Positions 27,962 to 36,409 of a stretch of DNA of 64,000 nt are shown here, piece by piece. Positions within the stretch are counted from its first letter, which is position 1, and every line of letters starts with the position of its first letter. Under the pieces are notes generated by a model. It did no database searches and was not told where the DNA came from. It saw nothing but the letters and a program-made list of their open reading frames with translations. Position numbers and translations under genes: made by a program. Location: assembly GCA_015061945.1 (NCBI GenBank), contig SUVP01000006.1, positions 62,001-126,000 of the forward strand, given 5' to 3'. The DNA is from Opitutales bacterium. Its GTDB lineage: Bacteria > Verrucomicrobiota > Verrucomicrobiia > Opitutales > Intestinicryptomonadaceae.

Positions 27962-28336
27962 TTACGGAGCACGAATTCTGTGTGATTTTTCTTTTTTTAT
28001 GTCTTTGGGAAATTCAGAAACATCGGCTAATATTTTTAACTCCGTCTTGTTTGTAGATTTTGGGATAATCCCAGACTCGAGTTCTGCAAAAACAGAAGGC
28101 GACAATTCTTGAAATTCCCCAAGTTTTATCGGCGAAGTGTTGTGTCTATCTTGCCTTGCAGTCTGCCCTTTTGTAGCGAGATTTTTTAGTATTTGTCCGC
28201 TTATTTTTGCAGACGCTCCGTTTTCGCTTGAAAGGCGATACGATGTTTCAAAAGGTTTGTCGATTCCACACACGCTTTGCACGCATGCGACCATAAAGCC
28301 GAATGCGATAGACAAACTATGTGCGAATTTAAACAT
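27962..28336 (-). CDS. Small secreted protein of unknown function in the export operon
   Basis: 124 residues with a good Sec signal peptide (MFKFAHSLSIAFGFMVACVQSVCG), followed by a polar, low-complexity, Lys/Ser-rich chain ending in a basic tail (KKEKSHRIRAP). No domain is recognised. It is accepted as a gene because of the signal peptide and because it fits the gap between lepB (ends 24 bases before its start) and secA (starts 68 bases after its stop) on the same strand. It may be a lineage-specific accessory of the secretion block, but that is inference from position only. Confidence 0.6.
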   Translation of the reverse strand: MFKFAHSLSIAFGFMVACVQSVCGIDKPFETSYRLSSENGASAKISGQILKNLATKGQTARQDRHNTSPIKLGEFQELSPSVFAELESGIIPKSTNKTELKILADVSEFPKDIKKEKSHRIRAP

Positions 28337-28360
28337 ATCAAATTTTACTTTTTGAAGTTT

Positions 28361-29602
28361 TTACTTTGTTGCACCCCAACGCGAAGTGAACGGATAAAAA
28401 ATTATCAACGATTTCCCGACGAGTGCTTTCTTTGGAACTTGTCCCCAGTAGCGACTATCCAAGCTATTTGCCGAGTTGTCGCCCATTGCGTAATAGTGGT
28501 CTTTTTCGACTTTTACGCTGTTGCCGTCTCGCATATCGCCGTCTTGTTTGTATCCGCAATAAAGACCATGTTGTTGTGCGTTTGCTTGGAATGCAACCGA
28601 ACCTTCGATTGCTTTTCCATTACGCATAAGGGTGTTGCCTTCAACTTTGAGAGTGTCGCCACCTTGTCCGACAAGACGCTTGATATAATATTTATCATCG
28701 GGTACGCCACCATTCATTTGTGTCATACCTTCGCAATATTTTGTGCGGAACACGATTGAGTCGCCAATGTTGGGCTTTTTAAAATTGTAGGTGAAGCGGT
28801 CGACAAAGAGCATATCGCCACCGAGAATATCGAAGTTCAGGAATTTTTCGCCACGTTTAACTTCGCCCAACTTCATAACCCATTTGCCGTTCCGTTCGGC
28901 AACTTTTGCGTTTTGCAAATTAAACGCTTTCGACATAACTTCGTCGATAGGGAAATCTGCTGGCAATGCGAGCTCTACTGATTTATTGCCGACAAAAAAT
29001 TTATAAAAGCGTTCTTGTGTTGGCCACACAAAAAACTTTTTTACAGGACGCATATCGAAAGCAAACAAGCCGATTCTTCGGGCTTGTGTTGGTGAATTTA
29101 TTTCAACTTCAAGCTCGCCTGAATCGGGAGCTGTGAGAGAATAATTTGATGCGTCTTTTGCGATGTATCGCCAAATTCTTTCTGGAGCAGAAGGAGGATT
29201 GATGTCTTCAGCACCATTGTAGACTTGGCTTGTCATTCCGTAGAACGACGGGTACATCGAGTTTGTTGGAATTTTGAAAGGTTGCAAAAAGAACGAACGA
29301 ATACCGATTGCGAGGATTCCTGCAACGACAATCATATCGGTATAATCTGCCCAAGTTGAAAGTGGGTAGATTGTGCCACCGCACTTACGCAAAAGTTTTT
29401 CGAGTTCGTCCGCGTGTGCTTCGTATTCTTTTGTGCCAACTTTACCGTCGCCAATGAGTTCTTCGAGATGTTCAATCATCGAGGAAAGTTTTTTTGCGTC
29501 TGCTTGGTCGATTATATCGCAACGATAGTTGTAAACCTTGTACGCTGTACCGAGAAGGTCTTTGGCTCGCTTTTGTTTTTTGCTTTTGAAAAATCCGAAC
29601 AT
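28361..29602 (-). CDS. lepB: Signal peptidase I
   Basis: Removes signal peptides from exported proteins at the periplasmic face. 413 residues: a charged cytoplasmic N-terminal region (1-85), one membrane helix (about 88-106), then the catalytic domain with Ser115 in PTNSMYPS, box C/D GGDMLFVDRFTYNF, Lys308 in KYYIKRLVG (Ser-Lys dyad), and box E YAMGDNSANSLDSRYWG. The large insert between the Ser and Lys boxes (about 120-255) makes it longer than E. coli LepB (324). It is 4 bases downstream of lepA, as in the classical lepA-lepB operon. Confidence 0.96.
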   Translation of the reverse strand: MFGFFKSKKQKRAKDLLGTAYKVYNYRCDIIDQADAKKLSSMIEHLEELIGDGKVGTKEYEAHADELEKLLRKCGGTIYPLSTWADYTDMIVVAGILAIGIRSFFLQPFKIPTNSMYPSFYGMTSQVYNGAEDINPPSAPERIWRYIAKDASNYSLTAPDSGELEVEINSPTQARRIGLFAFDMRPVKKFFVWPTQERFYKFFVGNKSVELALPADFPIDEVMSKAFNLQNAKVAERNGKWVMKLGEVKRGEKFLNFDILGGDMLFVDRFTYNFKKPNIGDSIVFRTKYCEGMTQMNGGVPDDKYYIKRLVGQGGDTLKVEGNTLMRNGKAIEGSVAFQANAQQHGLYCGYKQDGDMRDGNSVKVEKDHYYAMGDNSANSLDSRYWGQVPKKALVGKSLIIFYPFTSRWGATK

Positions 29603-29606
29603 AATA

Positions 29607-31406
29607 TTAGCTGTTTGATTTTAAGACATCGACAAACGCTTCTTGTGGAATAGAAACTTTGCCAATTTGTTTCATACGCTTTTTACCTTCTTTTTGTTTT
29701 TCGAGAAGTTTTTTCTTACGTGTTATATCGCCACCATAACATTTTGCGGTAACGTCTTTGCGGAACGAACCGATTGTTTCTCTCGCAATGATTTTTCCAC
29801 CAATCGCCGCTTGAATTGCTACCTTAAACATTTGTCTTGGCAAAATATCTTTGAGCTTTCCGCAGAGCATTCTACCTTTTTGTTCTGCTTTTTCAACGTG
29901 TACGATTGACGAGAACGCATCGATTTGTTCGCCGTTGACCAAAATATCTAAACGCACAAGTTTAGATTCAACGTAGCCATTCATATCATAGTCAAGGCTA
30001 CCATATCCTCGAGTTATACTCTTAAGTCTGTCGTTGAAGTCGATAAGAATTTCGTTGAGTGGAAGTGAGCAAACAAGCATTACACGAGTGTCGTCGATAA
30101 GCTCGGTCTTCTCGCAGAATCCACGTTTTTCAGCAACGAGTGCAAGCATATCGCCGATTGATTCTGTCGGGATAAGGATGTTTGCGGTAATCATTGGTTC
30201 GTAGATAGACTTGATTGTCGTCGGGTCGGGCAAGCGACAAGGATTGTCGATTTCAATTTGCGAGCCATCGTTCAAATCGAGTTTGTAAACTACACTGGGG
30301 TATGTCGATATGATGTCGAGATCGTATTCACGACGCAAACGTTCTTGCACAATTTCCATGTGGAGTAAGCCGAGGAATCCGCATCTAAAACCGAATCCGA
30401 GTGCAACCGATGTCTCTGCTTGGAACACAAGTGCCGAGTCGTTGAGCTGAAGTTTTGCGATTGATACTTTCAACTTTTCATACTCCGATGTATCGACAGG
30501 ATATATTCCCGAAAAGACCATTGGCTTTACTTCCTTATAGCCCGAGAGCATTTCGTCGGCTGGTTGTGTTGCCGATGTAATTGTGTCGCCAATGCGGATG
30601 TCTGAAACTTCTTTGATATTGCCGACAACGTATCCTGTGCAACCAGCGTCGAGCGATTTTTCGACAGTCATTGTCGGTTTAAATCTGCCGACTTCTTTGA
30701 TTGTCGTACGGCGACCATTGCTCATAAACATAATTTCGTCGCCAGCTTTTAGTGAGCCAGAGAAAACACGAACGTAGCAGATAACGCCTTTGTATGTGTC
30801 GAACATACAGTCAAAAATCAACGCACGTGTTTGTGGATAATCGGCTAAACGTGGGGCAGGTACACGATCGATAACAGCATCGAGAATTTCAGTGATGCCT
30901 ATGCCCGACTTCCCGCTTGCCAAGATTGCGTCTTCGGCTGGGATTGCCAAAATATCTTCAACTTGTTTTTTGCAAAGTTCTGGTTGGGCACTGGGCAAAT
31001 CGACCTTGTTAATTACCGGTATAATTTCGAGATTTTGTCCGACAGCCAAGTGTGCATTTGCCACTGTTTGTGCTTCCACACCTTGTGCTGCGTCGATTAG
31101 CAATACCGCACCTTCGCACGCAGCGAGCGAACGAGAAACTTCGTACGAAAAGTCAACGTGTCCTGGAGTGTCGATAAGGTTGAGTAAATATTCTTTGCCA
31201 TCACGTTTATACGTCATTGTAACGGGGTGGCATTTGATTGTGATTCCACGTTCACGCTCCAAATCCATAGAGTCGAGCATTTGGTCTTGCATATCTCTTT
31301 TTTGGATAGTTCCGGTCTTTTCGAGCAGACGGTCTGAGAGCGTCGTTTTCCCGTGGTCGACGTGTGCTATGATGCAAAAATTTCTGATGTTTTCCAAATT
31401 GTCCAT
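29607..31406 (-). CDS. lepA: Elongation factor 4 (LepA)
   Basis: Ribosome-associated translational GTPase that remodels or back-translocates stalled ribosomes. 599 residues starting at MDNLENIRNF, matching the usual length of about 600. G motifs: G1 AHVDHGKT (14-21), G3 DTPGHVDF, G4 NKVDLP. The domains follow the EF-G-like order and the LepA-specific C-terminal domain ends with GGDITRKKKLLEKQKEGKKR. An upstream in-frame start at 31469 would add 21 non-conserved residues and is rejected. First gene of the lepA-lepB-ORF-secA-lnt series; its promoter should lie in 31407-31517. Confidence 0.97.
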   Translation of the reverse strand: MDNLENIRNFCIIAHVDHGKTTLSDRLLEKTGTIQKRDMQDQMLDSMDLERERGITIKCHPVTMTYKRDGKEYLLNLIDTPGHVDFSYEVSRSLAACEGAVLLIDAAQGVEAQTVANAHLAVGQNLEIIPVINKVDLPSAQPELCKKQVEDILAIPAEDAILASGKSGIGITEILDAVIDRVPAPRLADYPQTRALIFDCMFDTYKGVICYVRVFSGSLKAGDEIMFMSNGRRTTIKEVGRFKPTMTVEKSLDAGCTGYVVGNIKEVSDIRIGDTITSATQPADEMLSGYKEVKPMVFSGIYPVDTSEYEKLKVSIAKLQLNDSALVFQAETSVALGFGFRCGFLGLLHMEIVQERLRREYDLDIISTYPSVVYKLDLNDGSQIEIDNPCRLPDPTTIKSIYEPMITANILIPTESIGDMLALVAEKRGFCEKTELIDDTRVMLVCSLPLNEILIDFNDRLKSITRGYGSLDYDMNGYVESKLVRLDILVNGEQIDAFSSIVHVEKAEQKGRMLCGKLKDILPRQMFKVAIQAAIGGKIIARETIGSFRKDVTAKCYGGDITRKKKLLEKQKEGKKRMKQIGKVSIPQEAFVDVLKSNS

Positions 31407-31517
31407 TTCAAATACTCTATGTGATATAAATAAACCCCTTACTATCTTGAATTTTTCAAGCATTAGCAAGCTTTTTCGAGTATTTATACAAGGCTAAATT
31501 TGGATATTTTTATATCG

Positions 31518-32024
31518 TTATTTCAATTTCAAGTTTATTTCTTTTAATTTTAGGATTCTTTGATTACTTGAGCCACGAAATTGTAGCGATATATCTTTTA
31601 AGGATTCTATAAATGGACCATCTACGAGAATGTCTATTTCTTGCAAGAATTCCAAGGTACATTCACAAAATACTTTTCCGTCGCATTGAAGTAAATCGCT
31701 TTCGAGAATATATCCTGTGTACGCCCAAATTGTCTTGTCGGGTAACTCTTTGCGTATGCGTCTGACGAATGGAAAAAGAACTCGCTGGTTTGGTATTTCA
31801 AAAGGGTCTCCGCCCAACAAGGTTAATCCGTCTATATATGGGCGACGAAGAAGATTGATGATATAATTTTCTACATCAACATCAAAAAGTTTTCCGAATT
31901 TGAAGTCCCAAGTTTGCGGATTAAAACATCCCTTGCATTTGTTAGAACATCCTGAAACAAACAATGACACCCTAATTCCGTCGCCATTTGCCACGTCGGA
32001 TTGTTTTATTTCCGAATAGTTCAT
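31518..32024 (-). CDS. nrdG: Anaerobic ribonucleotide reductase activating protein (radical SAM)
   Basis: Generates the glycyl radical on NrdD using S-adenosylmethionine and a 4Fe-4S cluster. 168 residues with the radical SAM cysteines C26, C30 and C33 (GCSNKCKGCFNP) and the LLGGDPF motif characteristic of activases. It overlaps the nrdD stop by one base, so production is coupled to its target enzyme. Expression of both would be set by the upstream cobalamin riboswitch. Confidence 0.96.
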   Translation of the reverse strand: MNYSEIKQSDVANGDGIRVSLFVSGCSNKCKGCFNPQTWDFKFGKLFDVDVENYIINLLRRPYIDGLTLLGGDPFEIPNQRVLFPFVRRIRKELPDKTIWAYTGYILESDLLQCDGKVFCECTLEFLQEIDILVDGPFIESLKDISLQFRGSSNQRILKLKEINLKLK

Positions 32025-34186
32025 TATAAGTGCAGTACTCTTTCTTTAATTTCCTGTGTTCTACCTTGATTCCAGTATTGAGTACCAATGTATCCACAAG
32101 TTCTTCGTGCGACATTCATCTTTGTTTGTTCTGTGTTTCCGCATTTTGGACATTTCCATATTAGCTTGCCTGACTCATCTTTGACTATTTCTATTTCGCC
32201 ATCGAATCCGCAAACTTGGCAGTAATCGCTTTTCGTATTGAGTTCAGCATACATAATATTGTCGTAGATAAATCTTACTAATTGTAGAACTGCTTTAATA
32301 TTGTTTTGCAAGTTGGGAACTTCAACATAGCTAATAGCACCTCCTGCCGACAATGCTTGAAATTGCGATTCAAACGCGAGTTTTTCAAATGCGTCAATTG
32401 GCTCTGTTACATGGACGTGATAGCTATTTGTTACATAGTTTTTGTCGGTAACGCCTTGAATTTTTCCAAAGCGATTTTGTAAGCATTTTGCAAATCTATA
32501 TGTTGAGGATTCCAGTGGGGTGCCGTAAAGTGCAAATCCGATATTTGTTTGTTTTTTCCATTTTGCACAAGTGTCATTTAAGAGTTTCATTATCTCAAGT
32601 GCGAATGGTGTTGCCGATTGGTCTGTATGCGACACACCTTTCATATATCTTACGCATTCACATAGTCCTGCATATCCGAGCGATATTGTGGAGTATCCAC
32701 CGAACAACAGTTTGTCGATTGTCTCTCCGCTTTTTAGTCTGGCGATTGCGCCATGTTGCCAGAGAATTGGTGCGGCATCGGAATATGTACCTTTTAAACG
32801 TTCGTGTCTGCACATTAATGCGCGGAAACATAGGTCTAAACGTTCGTCCATAATTTGCCAAAAACGTTGTATATCTCCTCCGCTTGATAACGCTACATCA
32901 ACAAGGTTTAGTGTAACAACACCTTGATTGAAACGTCCGTAAAATTTATACTCGCCTTTATCGTTGCGCCAAGGTGATAGACAAGAACGGCATCCCATCA
33001 TTGGGAAACAATTTCCCTCTTTTAATTCTTTCATTTTTTTCTCGCTGATATAATCGGGGACGAGGCGTTTTGCAGAGCATTTTGCAGCGAGTTCAGTTAA
33101 GTAGAAATATTTTGAATTTGGTTCAATGTTATCTTTTTCGAGAACATAAATTAATTTCGGGAATGCTGGCGAAACGTATATCCCAGCTTCATTTTTTACG
33201 CCTTCATAACGTTGCTTAAGCGTTTCTTCGATAATTATAGCAAGGTCTTTTCTTTCTTGTTCATCTCGTGCTTCGCCAAGATACATAAAGACTGTTACAA
33301 ACGGAGCTTGACCATTTGTTGTCATCAAGGTCACAACTTGATATTGAATAATCTGTACACCTCTTGCGATTTCCTTTCGCAAACGTTTTTCTATGATTGA
33401 CTCAAGTGTTCTGGCATCGACTCGCAAATCTGCTTCTTTTATTTCTTCAAGAAGTTCGTTTCGGATTTTATCGCGCGATATTTGAACGAATGGAGCGAGG
33501 TGCGTTAGGGTTATACTTTGTCCGCCATACTGGCTACTCGCAACTTGTGCGATAATTTGTGTTGCGATATTACAAGCCGTTGCAAAGCTACGGGGCTTTT
33601 CTATGAGCGTTCCCGATATAACCGTCCCATTTTGTAACATATCTTCAAGATTAACTAAGTCGCAATTGTGCATATGTTGTGCAAAATAGTCCATATCGTG
33701 AAAATGTATTATTCCTTTTTCGTGCGCCTCTACAATATCTTGAGGCAAGAGAATTCTTCGGGATATATCTTTTGAAACTTCGCCTGCCATATAGTCGCGT
33801 TGAACGCTGTTTACGGTAGGGTTCTTGTTTGAATTCTCTTGTTTTACTTCTTCATTGTTGCATTCAATCAAAGTGAGAATGCTGTTGTCTGTTGTGTTAG
33901 CTTGGCGAATGAGGTTGCGGACATATCGATAGGTAATATATTTTTTGGCGACATTAAATGCACCTCGTTCCATAATCTGATTTTCAACTAAGTCTTGGAT
34001 TTCTTCGACCGCTAAAGCTCTGTCGAGTGCACGAATTACTCCTTCAACATACTCCCCAATATTTTGAATGTCTCGACTTGTGAGCGTATCTTTAAAGTCG
34101 ACAGTCTTATTGGCTTTAGAGACAGCCGAGATGATTTTTTCGATATTAAAATCTTCTTCTTGCCCACTGCGTTTAATAATCTTCAT
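32024..34186 (-). CDS. nrdD: Anaerobic (class III) ribonucleoside-triphosphate reductase
   Basis: Makes deoxyribonucleotides without oxygen or cobalamin. 720 residues: N-terminal ATP-cone (about 1-90, KRSGQEEDFNIEKI), catalytic barrel with HNCDLVNLEDML and FYGRFNQGVVTLNLVD, C-terminal zinc site (CQVCG ... CPKCG, about 660-685) and the glycyl radical loop RRTCGYIG (Gly698) near the end. Translation starts with AAAGGG about 8 bases before the ATG. The 230-base leader contains a cobalamin aptamer and a terminator hairpin, so it is expected to be shut off when adenosylcobalamin is plentiful. nrdG follows with a one-base overlap. Confidence 0.97.
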   Translation of the reverse strand: MKIIKRSGQEEDFNIEKIISAVSKANKTVDFKDTLTSRDIQNIGEYVEGVIRALDRALAVEEIQDLVENQIMERGAFNVAKKYITYRYVRNLIRQANTTDNSILTLIECNNEEVKQENSNKNPTVNSVQRDYMAGEVSKDISRRILLPQDIVEAHEKGIIHFHDMDYFAQHMHNCDLVNLEDMLQNGTVISGTLIEKPRSFATACNIATQIIAQVASSQYGGQSITLTHLAPFVQISRDKIRNELLEEIKEADLRVDARTLESIIEKRLRKEIARGVQIIQYQVVTLMTTNGQAPFVTVFMYLGEARDEQERKDLAIIIEETLKQRYEGVKNEAGIYVSPAFPKLIYVLEKDNIEPNSKYFYLTELAAKCSAKRLVPDYISEKKMKELKEGNCFPMMGCRSCLSPWRNDKGEYKFYGRFNQGVVTLNLVDVALSSGGDIQRFWQIMDERLDLCFRALMCRHERLKGTYSDAAPILWQHGAIARLKSGETIDKLLFGGYSTISLGYAGLCECVRYMKGVSHTDQSATPFALEIMKLLNDTCAKWKKQTNIGFALYGTPLESSTYRFAKCLQNRFGKIQGVTDKNYVTNSYHVHVTEPIDAFEKLAFESQFQALSAGGAISYVEVPNLQNNIKAVLQLVRFIYDNIMYAELNTKSDYCQVCGFDGEIEIVKDESGKLIWKCPKCGNTEQTKMNVARRTCGYIGTQYWNQGRTQEIKERVLHL

Positions 34187-34241
34187 TTCAAGCCCTTTCT
34201 TTCTTGTGAGTTAGAGAGCGTTGAAACGCAAGTTATGTTGA

Positions 34242-34257
34242 GCGGAGGTAACTCCGC
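34242..34257 (-). repeat. Small hairpin in the nrdD leader
   Basis: Six-bp stem GCGGAG / CTCCGC around a 4-base loop, 56-71 bases before the nrdD start. It includes a CCUCC sequence able to mimic an anti-Shine-Dalgarno in the RNA. Role uncertain. Confidence 0.4.
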
Positions 34258-34338
34258 AATGATAGAATTTTTTTTGCGAGTATTCATTTTTTTTTCTTTC
34301 TGCCGTTTGTGCGCGGCGGTTTACGAAATCTCGCAAGT

Positions 34339-34384
34339 AAAAAACAGATAATAGCAAATCACAAAGTGTATGCGGTGCTACTGT
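34339..34384 (-). terminator. Terminator hairpin of the cobalamin riboswitch expression platform
   Basis: On the minus strand ACAG-TAGCA pairs with TGCTA-(TTAT)-CTGT around a structured loop, followed at once by TTTTTT. It lies 29 bases after the aptamer P1 helix and before nrdD, the position of a transcription-attenuation platform. Confidence 0.6.
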
Positions 34385-34412
34385 CTTCTTCGAGCGAGAA
34401 GTCGAGTAGAAA

Positions 34413-34565
34413 ATGTCGAAAACACGTCTTCTGGCTTAATTCTTCAAACAATGTTTGCGTCTGCTCCTTCCCGCTCTTTTGGCAGTGGATTTTTGCAGAT
34501 GTTTCAGAATATTACAGCGGCGCGACCGCATCCGATTTGCACGGATTTCCGTTTGCTTTCGACAT
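34413..34565 (-). promoter_or_regulatory. Cobalamin (B12) riboswitch aptamer upstream of nrdDG
   Basis: The minus strand carries the cobalamin-aptamer consensus blocks in order: ACGGAAATCCGTGCAAATC, GGTCGCGCCGCTGTAA, CCACTGCC, GCGGGAAGG (with the loop for the kissing contact), and the B12-box-like AAGCCAGAAGAC. The closing P1 helix is perfect over nine pairs: ATGTCGAAA (34565-34557) with TTTCGACAT (34421-34413). Total about 153 bases. Downstream lie a terminator hairpin and nrdD-nrdG. No protein-coding frame is credible here. Binding of adenosylcobalamin would be expected to reduce nrdDG expression. Confidence 0.92.
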
Positions 34566-34596
34566 AAAAAGGCTTGCACAAGAAACCTTTTCGTTG
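34566..34596 (-). repeat. Hairpin preceding the cobalamin aptamer
   Basis: On the minus strand AAAGGTTTCTTGTGCAAGCCTTT forms an A+T-rich stem (AAAGG / CCTTT plus inner CTTG/CAAG) just before P1. Possibly a 5' stabilising hairpin. Confidence 0.35.
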
Positions 34597-34626
34597 AATT
34601 ACGTTCATTTATAAAGAACATTCATA

Positions 34627-34655
34627 TGTGTAAAAAACGCATAGAGAAAATGCAA
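34627..34655 (-). promoter_or_regulatory. Candidate promoter of the nrdDG transcript
   Basis: Minus-strand -35 TTGCAT (34655-34650), 17-bp spacer, -10 TACACA (34632-34627). Predicted start near 34620, about 55 bases before aptamer P1. Confidence 0.45.
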
Positions 34656-34663
34656 TAGAAAAA

Positions 34664-34693
34664 TAAAAAAACCGACGCTTTTGCATCGGTTTT
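34664..34693 (-). terminator. Intrinsic terminator after hisB
   Basis: Minus strand AAAACCGATGC / GCGTCGGTTTT with one T:G pair, loop AAAA, followed by a T run. Confidence 0.85.
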
Positions 34694-34713
34694 GGTAGAA
34701 TTAAAAACAAGTG

Positions 34714-35307
34714 TTAAATTGAGCCTTTTGTCGACGGAATGTTATTGCCACGTCGTGGGTCGATTTTAACGGCTTCCGACAACGCTTTTGCAAAGCACTT
34801 AAATGCTCCTTCTGCAATGTGGTGTGGTTCTGCTCCATATTCAAGCTTGATGTGCAAGTTTGCTCCTGCTTCATTTGCAAAGGCTTGGAAGAACTCACGG
34901 CAGAGCGATAAGTTGAAGTCGCGAATGCGTGCATCAAGAGCACCGAGTTCGCAAACGAGAATTGGTCGGTTAGATAAGTCGAGGGCGACACGCACCAACA
35001 CTTCGTCCATTGGCAAAATAAAGAATCCGTAGCGATTCATTCCAGCCTTATTGCCGACAGCTTGCTTGACTGCTTGCCCCAACACTATACCGACATCTTC
35101 AACTGTGTGGTGATAGTCAATATCAATATCGCCAGTTGCTTTTATATTGAGGTCGAAAAGTCCGTGGCGTGCGAAAAGTTCGAGCATATGGTTGAAGAAC
35201 GGGATGCCAGTGTCAATTTGGTACTCGCCTTTGCCGTCGAGATTTATCTCGAGCTCTATTTGTGTTTCTTTTGTGTTGCGGACTATTTTTGCTGTGCGTT
35301 GATTCAT
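34714..35307 (-). CDS. hisB: Imidazoleglycerol-phosphate dehydratase
   Basis: Sixth step of histidine synthesis: dehydrates imidazole glycerol phosphate to imidazole acetol phosphate, a manganese enzyme of the cytoplasm. 197 residues, the normal single-domain length, with the metal-binding motifs HHTVED (66-71) and [10 protein letters not shown] (about 162-171) plus [13 protein letters not shown] (37-49). It lacks a fused histidinol phosphatase. Its start is one base after the hisC stop, so it is the last gene of the aroC-CobW-like-hisC-hisB unit, before a strong terminator. The rest of the his pathway is not in this window. Confidence 0.96.
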   Translation of the reverse strand: MNQRTAKIVRNTKETQIELEINLDGKGEYQIDTGIPFFNHMLELFARHGLFDLNIKATGDIDIDYHHTVEDVGIVLGQAVKQAVGNKAGMNRYGFFILPMDEVLVRVALDLSNRPILVCELGALDARIRDFNLSLCREFFQAFANEAGANLHIKLEYGAEPHHIAEGAFKCFAKALSEAVKIDPRRGNNIPSTKGSI

Positions 35308-35308
35308 T

Positions 35309-36409
35309 TTATTTTCCCTTTGACCATTTTAAAACTGCTTTTTTGAAAGACGCCATTTGTGCAGGCGTTCCGATTGAAAGTCTTATGCCGTCGCACACTG
35401 ATTTTTCCGAGGCAAAATAACGCAATAAGATTTTCTTTGAACGCAAAAATTCAAAAAGATTCTTTGCGATTTCTGCACTACTTTTTCCGTCTCGTTTGGG
35501 GCGGAAGAATATGAAGTTTGTTGAGCTTTTATAATATTGCCAACCTAATGAATCGAAAAATTCTTCGGTCTTTGTTCGTTCCGACAATATTTCTTTGCGT
35601 TTTTCTGCGTAATATTTTTTATCTGACAAGGCTGCAACACCTGCAACTTGGGCGAGTCTGTCAAGATTGTAGCTATCGCGTACACGGTCGAGAACTTCGA
35701 TAATTTCGGGGTTTGCCATTGCCCAACCAATTCTCATTCCAGCCAAGCCCCAGCCTTTCGACGATGTGCCTGTTACTATTAAGTTCGGATATTTTTTTAC
35801 AAGCGATGTTGCCGAGTAGGACGCAAATGGTGAATATGCTTCGTCGACAAGCACGAGTCCGTCAAATTCAGATACAATTTTTTCGACTACTTCAATCGGA
35901 AATCCGAATCCTGTCGGTGCATTTGGGTTTGTGAAAAAGAATACGTTTGCTTTGCAATTTTTAACTTTTTCAAAATCTATTTCCAAATTCTTTTTGAATG
36001 GAATTTTGATAAAGTTTGCACCTTGAATTTTTGCAAGAACAGGGTAGAGCGAGTAGCTTGGGTCGAGCGTTGCTATCGATTTTTTATCGTCTGCAAATGC
36101 ACGAATAACGAGGTTTAGAACGTCATCAGAGCCGTTTGCCCCAAACGCATATTCCTTTGGCAAGTTATAATATTTTGCAACTTGTTCACGAAGTTTTGCA
36201 CTTGTCGGCGATGGATACAAACGCAAGCTCGCACCATTTGCACCAACTTCTTTTGCGATTGCTTCGACAACTTTTGGCGATGGAGGGTATGGGAACTCAT
36301 TTGTGTTGAGCTTAATCCAACCGCTACTATCGGGCTGTTCACCAGGGACATACCCCGACATCTTTGAAACAGCGTTAGAAATTTTTGATTTTAAATTAAA
36401 CTTTTTCAT
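35309..36409 (-). CDS. hisC: Histidinol-phosphate aminotransferase
   Basis: PLP-dependent conversion of imidazole acetol phosphate to histidinol phosphate, the step after HisB. 366 residues from ATG 36409 ([10 protein letters not shown]). Fold-type I features: [12 protein letters not shown] (34-45), FTNPNAPTG (159-167), DEAYSPF (189-195), PLP lysine K218 in [16 protein letters not shown], and the phosphate-binding arginine there. A GTG at 36430 would add seven residues but ATG is preferred. The start lies inside the end of the preceding gene (14-base overlap), so translation is coupled. Paired with hisB downstream. Confidence 0.93.
   Translation of the reverse strand: MKKFNLKSKISNAVSKMSGYVPGEQPDSSGWIKLNTNEFPYPPSPKVVEAIAKEVGANGASLRLYPSPTSAKLREQVAKYYNLPKEYAFGANGSDDVLNLVIRAFADDKKSIATLDPSYSLYPVLAKIQGANFIKIPFKKNLEIDFEKVKNCKANVFFFTNPNAPTGFGFPIEVVEKIVSEFDGLVLVDEAYSPFASYSATSLVKKYPNLIVTGTSSKGWGLAGMRIGWAMANPEIIEVLDRVRDSYNLDRLAQVAGVAALSDKKYYAEKRKEILSERTKTEEFFDSLGWQYYKSSTNFIFFRPKRDGKSSAEIAKNLFEFLRSKKILLRYFASEKSVCDGIRLSIGTPAQMASFKKAVLKWSKGK

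Noticed and set aside
34309-34658. Overlapping plus-strand frames of 65-101 codons between nrdD and hisB
   Set aside because: They fall on the cobalamin aptamer and its terminator, whose conserved RNA blocks explain the sequence.
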